Source of the DNA: Bacteriovoracales bacterium
Lineage (GTDB): Bacteria > Bdellovibrionota > Bacteriovoracia > Bacteriovoracales > Bacteriovoracaceae
Assembly (NCBI GenBank): GCA_030149295.1
Contig: JASBRV010000041.1
Coordinates: forward strand, 86,789-150,788
Length of the DNA: 64,000 bases
Direction of reading: 5' to 3'
Numbering within the stretch: position 1 is the stretch's first letter; the number at the start of each line of letters is the position of its first letter. Position numbers and translations under genes: made by a program. The notes under the pieces are model-generated. The model was not told the origin of the DNA. It saw nothing but the letters and a program-made list of their open reading frames with translations, and did not search any database. Positions 55,554-64,000 of the stretch are shown in pieces.

Positions 55554-56608
55554 AAAGCCAAAAAATTATTGTTCTCATGCACGGAGACCTCATTCCACCA
55601 GGAATGGAATTCAATGATTCTGGAGAAATTATCAAAAACCCTGAGCCCCTGGCCGATGATAAGCGCTTGGAGACCCCTTGGACTACGGAATACGATGTTC
55701 TCTATCACCTAACGGCCATGGGCCATCGAGTGCGTCCTTTGGGAATAATCGGTGAACTAAAAAAAATAAGAGAGACCATTGAAGAATATAAACCTCATAT
55801 TGTTTTTAATCTCCTCGAAGAATTTGATGGTGAATCCTTATTTGACTCTCATGTAGTTTCCTACTTAGAGCTTTTGGGCGTTCCCTATACAGGAAATAAT
55901 CCAAGGGCCCTGATGCTTGCCAGAGATAAGGCCCTCACCAAAAAGATCCTCAGTTATCACCGAATTAAATCTGCCAAATTTGCGGTCTTTCCCAAGAATA
56001 GAAAAACGAAAGTTCCCAAGAACCTCAAGTATCCTCTCATTGTGAAGTGCCTAGACGAGGATGCCAGTCTTGGACTTTCTAAAGCTTCTATTGTTAGCAA
56101 TGAAGAAAAACTCAATGAAAGAGTGGCTTTTATCCACAAAAAAATTGGTGTCGATGCCATTGTTGAAGAGTTCATCAGCGGTCGAGAGTTTTATATTGGC
56201 GTTCTTGGAAACTATCGCATGGATGTGCTTCCCGTCTGGGAAGTCTTTTATGAAAAGTCAGAGCAACCAGAGAAAGAGTTTTACTCCCGCTCAGCAAAGT
56301 GGAATGAAAAGTATCGCCAAAGAAAGGGCATTGATAGTGGGAAGGCTAAGCTCTCTCCAGAACTTGAAAAGAAGATCCAAGACATTTCTAAAAGAACTTA
56401 TAAAGTCCTAGGTTTAAATGGCTATGCTCGCATCGATGTCCGTATGGATGAGAATGAAAATATCTATATCATTGAAGCCAACCCAAATCCCAATATCGCT
56501 ATGGATGATGAGTTTGCCGAGAGTTCCTATGCCACAAAAACGTGGGACTATCACAAAATTTTGCAAAAAGTGATTAACTTAGGAATATCTTGGAATAAGC
56601 TCGATTAA
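55550..56608 (+). CDS. ATP-grasp ligase, D-Ala-D-Ala ligase-like
   Basis: 352 residues with the ATP-grasp fold. N-terminal LMHGDLIPPG, the phosphate loop region CLDEDASLGLSKAS, EEFISGREFYIGVLG, and the metal-binding NGYARIDVRMDEN with IIEANPNPNIA. These resemble D-alanine-D-alanine ligases, but the substrate-binding N-terminal part is different. It should join an amine to a carboxylate using ATP. It is coupled to the metallopeptidase and followed by a terminator. Confidence 0.82.
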   Translation: MKSQKIIVLMHGDLIPPGMEFNDSGEIIKNPEPLADDKRLETPWTTEYDVLYHLTAMGHRVRPLGIIGELKKIRETIEEYKPHIVFNLLEEFDGESLFDSHVVSYLELLGVPYTGNNPRALMLARDKALTKKILSYHRIKSAKFAVFPKNRKTKVPKNLKYPLIVKCLDEDASLGLSKASIVSNEEKLNERVAFIHKKIGVDAIVEEFISGREFYIGVLGNYRMDVLPVWEVFYEKSEQPEKEFYSRSAKWNEKYRQRKGIDSGKAKLSPELEKKIQDISKRTYKVLGLNGYARIDVRMDENENIYIIEANPNPNIAMDDEFAESSYATKTWDYHKILQKVINLGISWNKLD

Positions 56609-56609
56609 C

Positions 56610-56636
56610 AGAGGCTTATTGAACAAGCCTCTTTTT
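56610..56636 (+). terminator. Intrinsic terminator
   Basis: AGAGGCTT (56610-56617), seven-base loop, AAGCCTCT (56625-56632) and a T run to 56636. It ends the metallopeptidase/ATP-grasp operon and overlaps the 3' end of the convergent CarD-like gene. Confidence 0.85.
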
Positions 56637-57248
56637 GATCGTTTTCTTGGCCTCTTCAACATCACACTCAAAAACGAAAGAATACTCTTTTGATACTGTT
56701 TCGAGCAGCTCGTTCATTAGCTGTCTCTCTACCGCACCTTTATCTTTTAGTTGATGAATCTCTTTAATCACACTAAGAATATTTCCAAGAGTTACCTGAT
56801 TGGAACGAACACGCTCCTGGTAACAAGCTATTCTTTCTTTTCTACTATCATAGGCTTTTTTAACTTCAGCTTTGTGAACTCGATCCAAAGAACGGTTAAA
56901 AGACCCTTTCGTAGCAACCTTACGGATTAGAATATCAGAGTCCGTTGGAATCATATTCTTCATCTTTTGGTGCATGCTTTCGATAGTGAAAAACGATCTA
57001 TCAAGACCAGGCATATGCTCTACACCCATCATACGGCCTATACCAAACTTAGGAGAAACCACGATATCATCGGGAGAGAATTTACGGTCTGCGAAAATTT
57101 CAGTTTGTTTTTTGAGACTAATTGATTCTGGTTCCGTTTGAGTATTGATAGGACAATCCTTTGTTGATGTGGCAATCCATTGCACCGGATGTATTGATAA
57201 ATAAATCCTATCAACAAATGAAACAGAAAGTCTAGGACGAGACACCAT
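56616..57248 (-). CDS. CarD/CdnL-like transcription factor
   Basis: About 210 residues. Residues 55-205 match the CarD family: KFSPDDIVVSPKFGIGRMMGVEHM, then SFFTIES, MIPTDSD, and a helical C-terminal part (EVKKAYDSRKERIACYQ..., DKGAVERQLMNELLETV). CarD-type proteins bind RNA polymerase beta and stabilise the open complex. The N-terminal 50 residues are extra. The start is uncertain: I use ATG 57248; the frame runs back to 57431 inside tcdA. Confidence 0.8.
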   Translation of the reverse strand: MVSRPRLSVSFVDRIYLSIHPVQWIATSTKDCPINTQTEPESISLKKQTEIFADRKFSPDDIVVSPKFGIGRMMGVEHMPGLDRSFFTIESMHQKMKNMIPTDSDILIRKVATKGSFNRSLDRVHKAEVKKAYDSRKERIACYQERVRSNQVTLGNILSVIKEIHQLKDKGAVERQLMNELLETVSKEYSFVFECDVEEAKKTIKKRLVQ

Positions 57249-57268
57249 TTTAGTGATATCACAAAGCC

Positions 57269-58048
57269 ATGAATGATAATTATAGACAACGCTTTTCAGG
57301 TATTGCTCGCCTCTATGGAGAAAAGGCTTTAGAGAAGTTTTATCATAGTAGCGCAACAGTCGTTGGTATTGGGGGTGTCGGCTCTTGGTGCGCCGAAGCT
57401 TTAATAAGAAGTGGCATTCAAAAGCTGACACTGATTGATCTCGACGAAGTTTGTATCACTAACACAAACCGTCAACTTCATGCTCTTGTTGACACTATAG
57501 GACAAACAAAGGTCTCGGTCGTGGCAAAACGAATGGAACTTATTAATCCTGAAGCCGTGATCAATCCCATTGAAGACTTTCTCACGGAAAGCAATCTCAC
57601 TGAGCTCATCACCAAAGAAAGTGGTGTAATCATTGACGCCATTGATTCCCTCAAAAATAAAACCTTATTGGCAGCACACTGTCGCCACAAAAATATCCCT
57701 CTCGTCACCATTGGTGGAGCCGGAGGAAAGAAGGACCCTACTCTCATAAGAACTGCTGATCTCAGTGAATCCACTCAAGATAATCTTCTCAAGAGGATGA
57801 AAAAAAAGTTAAGGGTGGATTTCGATTTTCCTCGCCAAGGCACCATGAATATCAGTTGTGTTTATTCCCTAGAAAGGGCCGTCTATCCTACAGATGAAGG
57901 AAAAACCTGCTTTAAAAAAGATTTAAAAGATAAGTCTCAAGCAAAACTTGATTGCGCGACGGGAATGGGGACCGCAACCTTTGCCACTGGTGCTTTTGGC
58001 TTTGCCGCTGTTCACTGTGCTTTAAATTTAATACAAAATGAAAATTGA
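57269..58048 (+). CDS. tcdA: tRNA threonylcarbamoyladenosine dehydratase
   Basis: 259 residues of the ThiF/E1 fold. The ATP site is VVGIGGVGSWCAEALIRSGI and the family-specific part LIDLDEVCITNTNRQLHAL follows. LDCATGMGTATFATGAFG at the end matches the TcdA C-terminal region. It cyclises t6A to ct6A in tRNA. ATG 57269 is divergent from the CarD-like gene with a 20-base gap at most. It overlaps the TatD-like gene by 11 bases. Confidence 0.92.
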   Translation: MNDNYRQRFSGIARLYGEKALEKFYHSSATVVGIGGVGSWCAEALIRSGIQKLTLIDLDEVCITNTNRQLHALVDTIGQTKVSVVAKRMELINPEAVINPIEDFLTESNLTELITKESGVIIDAIDSLKNKTLLAAHCRHKNIPLVTIGGAGGKKDPTLIRTADLSESTQDNLLKRMKKKLRVDFDFPRQGTMNISCVYSLERAVYPTDEGKTCFKKDLKDKSQAKLDCATGMGTATFATGAFGFAAVHCALNLIQNEN

Positions 58049-58706
58049 TTTTCATGGCCATAATGCCTCGACCTCCAAGGCCGATCATTTTATCTATTGT
58101 CATGCCGACTTAACCCAAGAGCTGCCGGGGAACTTGGAAAACTCAAAAATTTGCTTTGGTCTTCACCCCTGGTTTCTTCCTAACTCATGGGAGGAGGGAG
58201 TGGCCTTGTTAGAAAATTGGAAAAAACATCCTCAATTTTTTTCTCTCGGAGAATGTGGACTAGATCGAGCAAAAGGACCTCATTGGGATGAGCAAATTGA
58301 TTTTTTTCAACGTCAGCTTGAATGGGCGAGTCAATATAACCTTCCCTTTATTGTCATTCATAGTGTGAGGGCCAACCCAGAATGTTGGGGCTTAATTAAA
58401 AAATCTTCTTTCAAAGGTAAGGTCGTCTTTCACGATTACAAAGACCATTCCGACTTCACTGATCAATTACTTCGCACTGAACGCGTATATTTTTCTCTTG
58501 GCACAGCTCTTGATGGAAAAGGTCAGTTTCTAAAGACCAAAAGCACTCTTCCGGTCGATTCTTTCTTGAAAAAGGTCTTCTTAGAGACTGATGATTGTCA
58601 TCTCACGATACATAAGCGTTATCAGCAGCTAGCAGAGGAATTTTCTCTCAAAGAAGCTCTTTTAGAAGAGCAAATCCTTTCTAACTTAGAAGAGCTAAGC
58701 CATTGA
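58038..58706 (+). CDS. TatD-family metal hydrolase
   Basis: 222 residues: N-terminal DFHGH, GLHPW, FFSLGECGLDRAKG, FIVIHSV, FHDYK and a C-terminal LETDD. These are the metal ligands of TatD-type hydrolases, although the first motif reads FHGH instead of DxHxH. It may be a DNase or a related phosphoesterase. Shorter than TatD (about 260). Translated with tcdA. Confidence 0.8.
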   Translation: MKIDFHGHNASTSKADHFIYCHADLTQELPGNLENSKICFGLHPWFLPNSWEEGVALLENWKKHPQFFSLGECGLDRAKGPHWDEQIDFFQRQLEWASQYNLPFIVIHSVRANPECWGLIKKSSFKGKVVFHDYKDHSDFTDQLLRTERVYFSLGTALDGKGQFLKTKSTLPVDSFLKKVFLETDDCHLTIHKRYQQLAEEFSLKEALLEEQILSNLEELSH

Positions 58707-58794
58707 AAAGTGGTTGTTTTTGCCGCCAAACAACGCTTTGCGCATAATCCCTTAAAATAATACCTAAGCAATCTAAATCATTGAGGAAGTTTCT

Positions 58795-59952
58795 ATGAAG
58801 AAATCAAATATCATTGTAAGTGCCGTCGTTGCACTTTTGATGATCGGCTACTTTGGCTATCTCGGCTTTAAGGGAATGAAGCAAAAAGAAAATATCTTTT
58901 TGGCCAAAGACAAGGTGGAGATTGAAACTCTTGCCCCCAATAGAGAGTTCTTAAAGTCTCTGCGCTATAAGAGTCGAACCTTTACTTTTGACGAGCTGCC
59001 TTTAGAGATCCAAAAACGAATTAAAAATGAAGAGCTTATTGCTCATCAAAAAATGCAAACGATTCTTAAGGACTTTTTGGTTCGTTTTCACGTTAAGGCC
59101 AAGAACGAAAGAGACATTTTTTCTGTCACTACCGATGACCTCCCTCCCCTAATTGAAATCAGTAAAAAACGAGTGGGCATGGAGAAAGTCGAAGAGCTCT
59201 ATAAGAAAAATATTGACGTTTTTCCCAAGGACCATAAACCGGGGGCTATCAAGGCGCAAATTTACACTGAGCTCTTAACTCAAGACACTTATGATTATAT
59301 GATCAATCAATTAGCTGATGTTTATCGAACAGCTGATTCTCGTCTTCCTGACGCTCCTAAGATCGATACAAAATGGATTCTCACTGAGAAATTTTCCCCT
59401 TCTTATGGTAGTGAAGAGGCTCCCTTTCATCTCATTTGGATTGGTTTTTATGGTTGTTTAGAGTGCAAAAACTTCACTCAGGACCTTGGTCTTCTCATCC
59501 AAAAATATGGCTTTGATAATTTTCGCGTCACTTTCATTCCTTGGACCAAGAGAGATATCGATGCTTATGCATATCTCAACCTCACCGCCTTTTGTTTGAG
59601 GGAACAAGAAGGAGATGCAAGCTTTTGGAATTTCCACTCCCTTGCCATGAACAAGAGTGATGTCTTAAAAAAGATAAAATATGACGATCTAAAAATGGCA
59701 AGAGGTTTTGCGGAGGAAATTTTAAAATCCGTACAAATCAAACAGGAGAAAATCAAGAGTGTTCTTGCCTGCTCTAAAAACCTGAATCAAGACAATAAAC
59801 TGCTCGTTGAAATGACAAAAGCTAAACAGAAACTAAATTTTCTTCCTGATGTCTATTCCCCCATGGCCTTTCTCAATGGCAGGTTCCTTGATCTGGAGGG
59901 ACGAAGTCTTTTCCTGGCCGTAGATGACAAGATGAAAGAGCTCATCAAATAG
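58795..59952 (+). CDS. Membrane-anchored DsbA-like thiol protein
   Basis: 385 residues. One N-terminal membrane helix (IIVSAVVALLMIGYFGYLGF), a helical middle of about 150 residues, and a thioredoxin-like domain (about 215-385) with a CLEC active site in IGFYGCLECKNF and a cis-Pro segment FLPDVYSPMAF. It is likely a periplasmic disulfide carrier or reductase. AGGA precedes the ATG. Eight bases upstream of the GT-C gene. Confidence 0.8.
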   Translation: MKKSNIIVSAVVALLMIGYFGYLGFKGMKQKENIFLAKDKVEIETLAPNREFLKSLRYKSRTFTFDELPLEIQKRIKNEELIAHQKMQTILKDFLVRFHVKAKNERDIFSVTTDDLPPLIEISKKRVGMEKVEELYKKNIDVFPKDHKPGAIKAQIYTELLTQDTYDYMINQLADVYRTADSRLPDAPKIDTKWILTEKFSPSYGSEEAPFHLIWIGFYGCLECKNFTQDLGLLIQKYGFDNFRVTFIPWTKRDIDAYAYLNLTAFCLREQEGDASFWNFHSLAMNKSDVLKKIKYDDLKMARGFAEEILKSVQIKQEKIKSVLACSKNLNQDNKLLVEMTKAKQKLNFLPDVYSPMAFLNGRFLDLEGRSLFLAVDDKMKELIK

Positions 59953-59960
59953 GAGAACTT

Positions 59961-61745
59961 ATAAGAACGTTAGAGTCTTTTAAAAAAGCTTCTGCCAATA
60001 TTTGGAATGCACCATTTGCCGTATTCCTGGTTCTTACCTTTTTCCTCTTCGGAAACACTCTTCAAAATGATCCTTTTATTTTTGATGACCATTTTCATAT
60101 TTTTAATAATAAGTTTGTTCGCGATACCTCTGTCGAGAGCTTTTTACACTATTTCACAAACTCTCTCACCCCCCTACCTTTTCTCTTTTGGAAGGTCATA
60201 ACCCTTTTTAACTCAGGTCTTCATCCAGAGGTCTATCGCCTTTCAAATTTTCTTATTCACGCTTTTAACACTTACCTAGTTTTTCAGTTGGCAAGCATCA
60301 TTTTTCCAAAAATACTCACTCATTTTGAAGACGTTAAAAGGAAGACGCCTTTTCTCTCTTGGGTGGCGGCCTTAATCTATCTCGCTCATCCCGCTCAAGT
60401 TGAAAGTGTCGTTTGGATATCTTCTTTAAGAGGACTCCTTGCAACAATGTTTGCACTTCTCTTTCTTCTCTATGCTCTTGAAAGAAAATCAATGGCGGTC
60501 TTGTTTCTCATCTGTGGTCTCTTATGTAAGCCAACCATGATTTCAATTTTTCTCTTCTTGCTCTTTTTCTTGTGGTTATCAAAAGAAAAGGTCTCAAGAA
60601 GCTTAAAAGTCATCACTCTTATGGGAATTCTTCTAAGCCCTATCGTCCTTTATATTCACAAGACAAATATCATCACAACTTACTTTAGCGAACTTCCCCT
60701 CCTTATAAGACTACAGGTCATTATTGCAAGTAGCAGTACCTATCTCCTTAATGTTTTTATGCCCTTTAGACTATCTTTTGATAATCAGATCAATCCTTTT
60801 GTCATTAGTTACTTAAATGATACCCAAAACACTGGAGCTTTATTTACGTTAGGCCCTCTTTATCTTCTTCTAATGATCGCTTTAACATTTAAGAAAAAAA
60901 CAAAGATGCTAGGGCTCTTAGGTCTTTCTCCTTTTCTTCTTCTTTCACCTCATATGGGTCTTATCCTCCATGACTTTGCTAATATTTCTGTTGTCAGTGA
61001 TCGCTACCTTAATCTCCCCCTCTTTGCTTTTTCTCTCTTTCTTTCACTACTGCTCTTTCATTTTTTTGAAATCGCAAAAACTAAGTTTAAATTACTCCCT
61101 CCCTACTCGATGCATCTCTTGCTCATCGTATTGCTTCCAATACTTACACTCTATCAAACCAGTAAGTGGAATCATCCAGAAAAACTTCTTAAATCCTCCC
61201 AAGTTTTTATGGAGCTTCGAGAGCCAGTGCTAACCGCTCTTGCCAACCAAAAATTGAATCATGGTGATTATAGAAATGCACGAATCTATCTCAAGAGTGC
61301 ATTAACTATTAGCCCCAATGCTCCAGATATTATTGAGAGACTTATTGAAATTAATGAGGATTCTCCTTCTAAAGAAGAAGATCAATTTATTATGAACTAC
61401 ATTGCCAATCCTAACTTTAGGCTTTCTCCGCAACTTTACCTTCCCTTGGCAGAACTTTACCTAAAGTATTACAAAATAAAAAAGGCACAATACATGATTG
61501 AATTGGCCATCTCTAATAGGCACGAATTGAAGAGTGCCTATCTGCTTCAAGAAAAAGTAAGGTCTTATGAAGAGGACTTAAAGCATGAGTCTTTTAGAAA
61601 CTTAGAGCTTTATTACCAAATCAAAAATAACTATCCTATGGCGATCAAATACAACGAGCTTTTGCAAAAGGCGTTCCCGTTAGATCAAGAGATCAAAAGA
61701 AGAAATAAATTCTATCGAGAGGCGAAGCCTGAAAGAGAAAAATAG
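59961..61745 (+). CDS. TMTC-like GT-C membrane protein with TPR tail, ATA start
   Basis: 594 codons. The open frame runs from ATA 59961; AGGAG lies five bases upstream of it, with the same layout as the ATG of the gene at 25437. The first ATG-like alternatives are TTG 60288 and later ATGs, but these would delete a hydrophobic helix and the catalytic-type loop FIFDDHFHIFNN. About ten membrane helices follow, with HPAQVESVVWISSLRG matching the TMTC/O-mannosyltransferase-like pattern, then TPR repeats (about 450-594). It probably transfers sugar to envelope proteins. An intrinsic terminator follows. Confidence 0.75.
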   Translation: MRTLESFKKASANIWNAPFAVFLVLTFFLFGNTLQNDPFIFDDHFHIFNNKFVRDTSVESFLHYFTNSLTPLPFLFWKVITLFNSGLHPEVYRLSNFLIHAFNTYLVFQLASIIFPKILTHFEDVKRKTPFLSWVAALIYLAHPAQVESVVWISSLRGLLATMFALLFLLYALERKSMAVLFLICGLLCKPTMISIFLFLLFFLWLSKEKVSRSLKVITLMGILLSPIVLYIHKTNIITTYFSELPLLIRLQVIIASSSTYLLNVFMPFRLSFDNQINPFVISYLNDTQNTGALFTLGPLYLLLMIALTFKKKTKMLGLLGLSPFLLLSPHMGLILHDFANISVVSDRYLNLPLFAFSLFLSLLLFHFFEIAKTKFKLLPPYSMHLLLIVLLPILTLYQTSKWNHPEKLLKSSQVFMELREPVLTALANQKLNHGDYRNARIYLKSALTISPNAPDIIERLIEINEDSPSKEEDQFIMNYIANPNFRLSPQLYLPLAELYLKYYKIKKAQYMIELAISNRHELKSAYLLQEKVRSYEEDLKHESFRNLELYYQIKNNYPMAIKYNELLQKAFPLDQEIKRRNKFYREAKPEREK

Positions 61746-61754
61746 CTTCCCTTG

Positions 61755-61778
61755 AAAAAGGTTTATTGCCTTTTTTTT
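61755..61778 (+). terminator. Intrinsic terminator
   Basis: AAAAAGG (61755-61761), loop of seven, CCTTTTT (61769-61775) and T to 61778, ten bases after the GT-C stop. The stem is AT-rich but has a good T run. Confidence 0.65.
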
Positions 61779-61871
61779 GAGGCGAGGCAAAGGTTTTTGT
61801 AAGAGACCAAGTCCCAATGATTCATGTGATTTAGGTCAGTTATTGCCTATATGCATTAATTTTTTCTTATA

Positions 61872-61900
61872 TTTAGGGTCCTAACCTAAAATACCGATAA
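61872..61900 (+). promoter_or_regulatory. Inverted repeat and -10-like element before the prepilin gene
   Basis: TTTAGG (61872-61877) and CCTAAA (61885-61890) form a six-base inverted repeat. ACCGATAA (61893-61900) matches seven of eight bases of the FliA -10. No matching -35 was found. Confidence 0.3.
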
Positions 61901-61931
61901 GACTGATAAAACAAACTCAAGGAAAACCATT

Positions 61932-64000
61932 GTGAAAGGAAATCAAGAAAAATCCCCTTTTCTTCCCTCTCTAAGAAAGTTAATTGCTGATGACAAAGGC
62001 TTTTCTCTCGCTGAAGTCATGGTGGCAGCGGGTATGCTCGGTGTGCTTTCCCTTGGCGTTAGTCAGCTCATGCAAAATTCAAGTAAGACGGAAAAACGAC
62101 TCGGTCAACAAGTGAATATGATCACCTTACAATCAGATATTTCTGATGCTTTAAGAGATCCTCTTGGGTGCACTAGAACTTTTTCAGGTATGGATACAGG
62201 TGCATCTGCCGCTCAAGCGGCTACCATTAATGGAAATTGGCAAGACCTCCCTACTCCCGTGGGTGGTAATGAAATCATCTTTCGAGGATCAAAAGAAGAT
62301 AGAAACTTTGCTCAGAGGGCAAACTGGCCACAAATTCTGAGGCAATATGATGGCTCAACTTATACCGACACTAATGGCAACACTCGCTACTTTGGTGTTT
62401 ATGGAGATGGCTCCAACCAAGTCACTGTTCGTGACATTAAATTTAGAGGCTATTTTGATGACACTTCTGGAACCGATGAACTCAATGATGATGCTAAATA
62501 CGACGTTACTGGTTTTGACCCCATTTCCGCATCAACGGATCGTTCAGGTAATGTTGTCATTAGAATTAATTTCACCAGAGGTAACTTCAATCAATTTGAA
62601 GGATTAACGGCAGCAGAACAGGCTGAGCGAAATGCCAAAAGAAATTATGGCTCCTTTCAGATCACCCGTTTCTTTCGCGTGAGAGTAAGAACAGACGATT
62701 CCAACAATGTCATTCGCTGTATTAGTCGTATAGAAGATCAGGTAGCAGACTATTGTCAGGCCATGGGGGGAACCCTTGATGAAGCTGACGGTCGCTGTAA
62801 AGGGATCAAAATTCTCGATATCGATGATGCTACCGGCATTGCCAAAGGTGATGGTCAAAGTCTCGACAATGATTGGGCGATCACGGCCGAAAAAGTAGGA
62901 GCAGGTGCCGGCGCGACAAGTGGTAATATCCTTGCTGAACACTCCCTTGCCATTGGTGTTGATGCCTCAGGGGTTAACTCCGGTGTTGGACCAAATACGG
63001 GAGCCGCAAATGTTCTGGATCCAAGAGAACTTGGAGAAGGTAACCTCTATGTTGGTAATTCCATCATCGCGGGTAAAGTTCCAGGTCCTGGTTTAGATGC
63101 AGGGGAATCTAATTTTGCTGGGGATGCAGAATTTAGAAGTGGTGTCAGAGTTCTTGGGACAGCACCAGGTGCAGCGTCAACTCCTCCAGAAATTCCCGAT
63201 GGTGCCCTCGTGGTGGAGAATCATATTTCAGCGGGCTTTGATAACGTCAACCAAGCGACTACAGATAACTTTGTGTTAAGATCCCAAGGCCGTGCACGCT
63301 TTCAACACGCCACCAACCCAGAGATGATTCATATTCATCAAGATGGTCAACCAACCCTAAGAATTGCCAATGGAGATAACGCCCAAATTCGAACAGAAGG
63401 TGCAAATGCAAGAATAGATGCAATAGGTACCAACGCCACGATCATTGCTGATGGCGATGCTGCTTCAGTACAATCAACAGGCACAGGCGCTTTCATCAGA
63501 TCCACAAGAAATGGAGGTGCGGTAACTCAAGCAACCCTTACACCTACAAATGCCGTAGCCTTTAACGTAAATGAAGCCGGTTCGCAAACTATGAGAATTC
63601 TCGATAATGGTAGAATCCAAATTTATAACTCCACCGATCCAGTCGTTGATATAGGCGTAGGAACAGGTGCTTATCGCCCCATCCGCATTTGGAATCAAAA
63701 TACTGCCCCATCAACAATGACCTTTGCCGATGGCTCTGCAGCTGGTGCCGAAGCCGCAACAAAACAATGGGTGAGACGTATGGTCTTTGGTGATCTGAGA
63801 AACAACGCCGGTCTTATCACGGATATCATCAACAACATCACCAATTATATGCAACATAATCCCCTTTCAACTATTCAAGGTGGAGTCTGTACTTCCCTTC
63901 AATTGAGAACAGGTCCCGCCATTGGGGGCAACCTTTCGACTTGTACTTGGAATGGAACAAATTGTGTTTGTAATGAATCAAACTGTTCAAACTCAGAAGG
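61932..64000 (+). CDS. Giant prepilin-like protein, 3' end cut by window
   Basis: GTG 61932 follows AAGGA by eight bases. The frame is open for 689 codons to the window edge, so no stop is seen. Residues about 25-50 are a type IV prepilin signal (KGFSLAEVMVAAGMLGVL): cleavage after Gly, Phe at +1 and Glu at +5. Prepilins are usually 120-250 residues. The rest is Gly, Asn, Asp and Thr rich, beta-prone and low in Lys. It has several short repeats (GTGAY, DNGRI) and an EAATKQWVRRMV segment like the TKxYVD part of phage tail fibres. The last part has Cys pairs (TCTW, CVCN). It may be a long tip adhesin carried by a pilus or type II pseudopilus. Antisense and overlapping short ORFs in this region are shadows. 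Confidence 0.8.
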   Translation, partial: MKGNQEKSPFLPSLRKLIADDKGFSLAEVMVAAGMLGVLSLGVSQLMQNSSKTEKRLGQQVNMITLQSDISDALRDPLGCTRTFSGMDTGASAAQAATINGNWQDLPTPVGGNEIIFRGSKEDRNFAQRANWPQILRQYDGSTYTDTNGNTRYFGVYGDGSNQVTVRDIKFRGYFDDTSGTDELNDDAKYDVTGFDPISASTDRSGNVVIRINFTRGNFNQFEGLTAAEQAERNAKRNYGSFQITRFFRVRVRTDDSNNVIRCISRIEDQVADYCQAMGGTLDEADGRCKGIKILDIDDATGIAKGDGQSLDNDWAITAEKVGAGAGATSGNILAEHSLAIGVDASGVNSGVGPNTGAANVLDPRELGEGNLYVGNSIIAGKVPGPGLDAGESNFAGDAEFRSGVRVLGTAPGAASTPPEIPDGALVVENHISAGFDNVNQATTDNFVLRSQGRARFQHATNPEMIHIHQDGQPTLRIANGDNAQIRTEGANARIDAIGTNATIIADGDAASVQSTGTGAFIRSTRNGGAVTQATLTPTNAVAFNVNEAGSQTMRILDNGRIQIYNSTDPVVDIGVGTGAYRPIRIWNQNTAPSTMTFADGSAAGAEAATKQWVRRMVFGDLRNNAGLITDIINNITNYMQHNPLSTIQGGVCTSLQLRTGPAIGGNLSTCTWNGTNCVCNESNCSNSE

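Noticed and set aside
60288..61745. GT-C protein starting at TTG 60288
   Set aside because: This would remove the first helix and the DDHFH loop and leaves the upstream 327 bases, which continue the same family pattern, unexplained.
62604..62942. ORF antisense to the giant prepilin, and other short ORFs there (62347, 62905, 63097, 63474)
   Set aside because: The prepilin frame is open across all of them with consistent protein character and a proper start; the others have none of that.
1..64000. tRNA, rRNA, CRISPR arrays, insertion sequences, prophage
   Set aside because: No T-loop or acceptor patterns, no spaced repeats, no transposase or integrase motifs, and no abrupt change in composition were seen by eye.

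Overview
The window is a gene-dense, AT-rich (about 40% G+C by eye) bacterial chromosome segment. It carries two complete aminoacyl-tRNA synthetase genes (serS, leuS) and many exported proteins and lipoproteins. Signalling proteins are common, several of them with degenerate catalytic sites, and there is no phage, IS, CRISPR, tRNA or rRNA gene. The mix of Gram-negative envelope genes (MipA/OmpV, lipocalin, Sec lipoproteins), a RapA-like helicase, pseudo-receiver proteins and prepilins is most like Bdellovibrionota, in particular the Bacteriovoracales. That placement is inference from gene content and style, not from a marker gene.

Layout. 1-5.4 kb: HD-GYP-like fragment, small lipoprotein, RapA, a tail-anchored micro-protein, a TetR regulator and an SDR-like protein. 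5.4-15.4 kb: a hybrid-kinase-like protein that appears to have lost both phospho-histidines, SerRS, an orphan receiver, several secreted unknowns and LeuRS. 15.4-20.3 kb: cytochrome c lipoprotein, a histidine-rich exported methyltransferase, EgtD, a Tat-type intradiol dioxygenase and an FG-GAP protein. 20.4-25.9 kb: the most striking block. It holds a protein with two pseudo-receivers and a PilZ-like end, a MotB/OmpA-type protein with a coiled coil of more than 600 residues, its MotA/TolQ/ExbB-like partner and a cyclic-nucleotide-binding protein. 26-35 kb: secreted proteins, ferritin, RluA, a three-gene ABC-2 transporter, OmpV, MenB and a methyltransferase-like protein. 35-42 kb: a candidate structured RNA, several small RNA-modification or methyltransferase genes, an XRE-type regulator divergent from two tiny well-initiated ORFs (38 and 41 codons), and a FAN1-type nuclease. 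42-46 kb: PaaZ overlapping a radical SAM protein. 46-54 kb: receiver/TPR protein and a glycan cluster (three GT2s, a membrane GT, a UGM-like flavoprotein). 54-59 kb: metallopeptidase + ATP-grasp pair, CarD-like protein, TcdA and TatD-like hydrolase. 59-64 kb: DsbA-like protein, a GT-C membrane protein that appears to use an ATA start, and a giant prepilin-like gene that runs off the window.

How the genes work together. Most same-strand neighbours overlap by 1-14 bases (TetR/SDR, the three ABC genes, PaaZ/radical SAM, metallopeptidase/ATP-grasp, TcdA/TatD), so co-translation is common. Convergent pairs are tightly packed, sometimes overlapping. Two convergent junctions carry the same 20-base hairpin. 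The proposed system of most interest is the block at 20355-25931, read as an ion-driven envelope motor with nucleotide-sensing regulators. Next in interest are the giant prepilin (61932 onward) and the paired micro-proteins (40215-40476).
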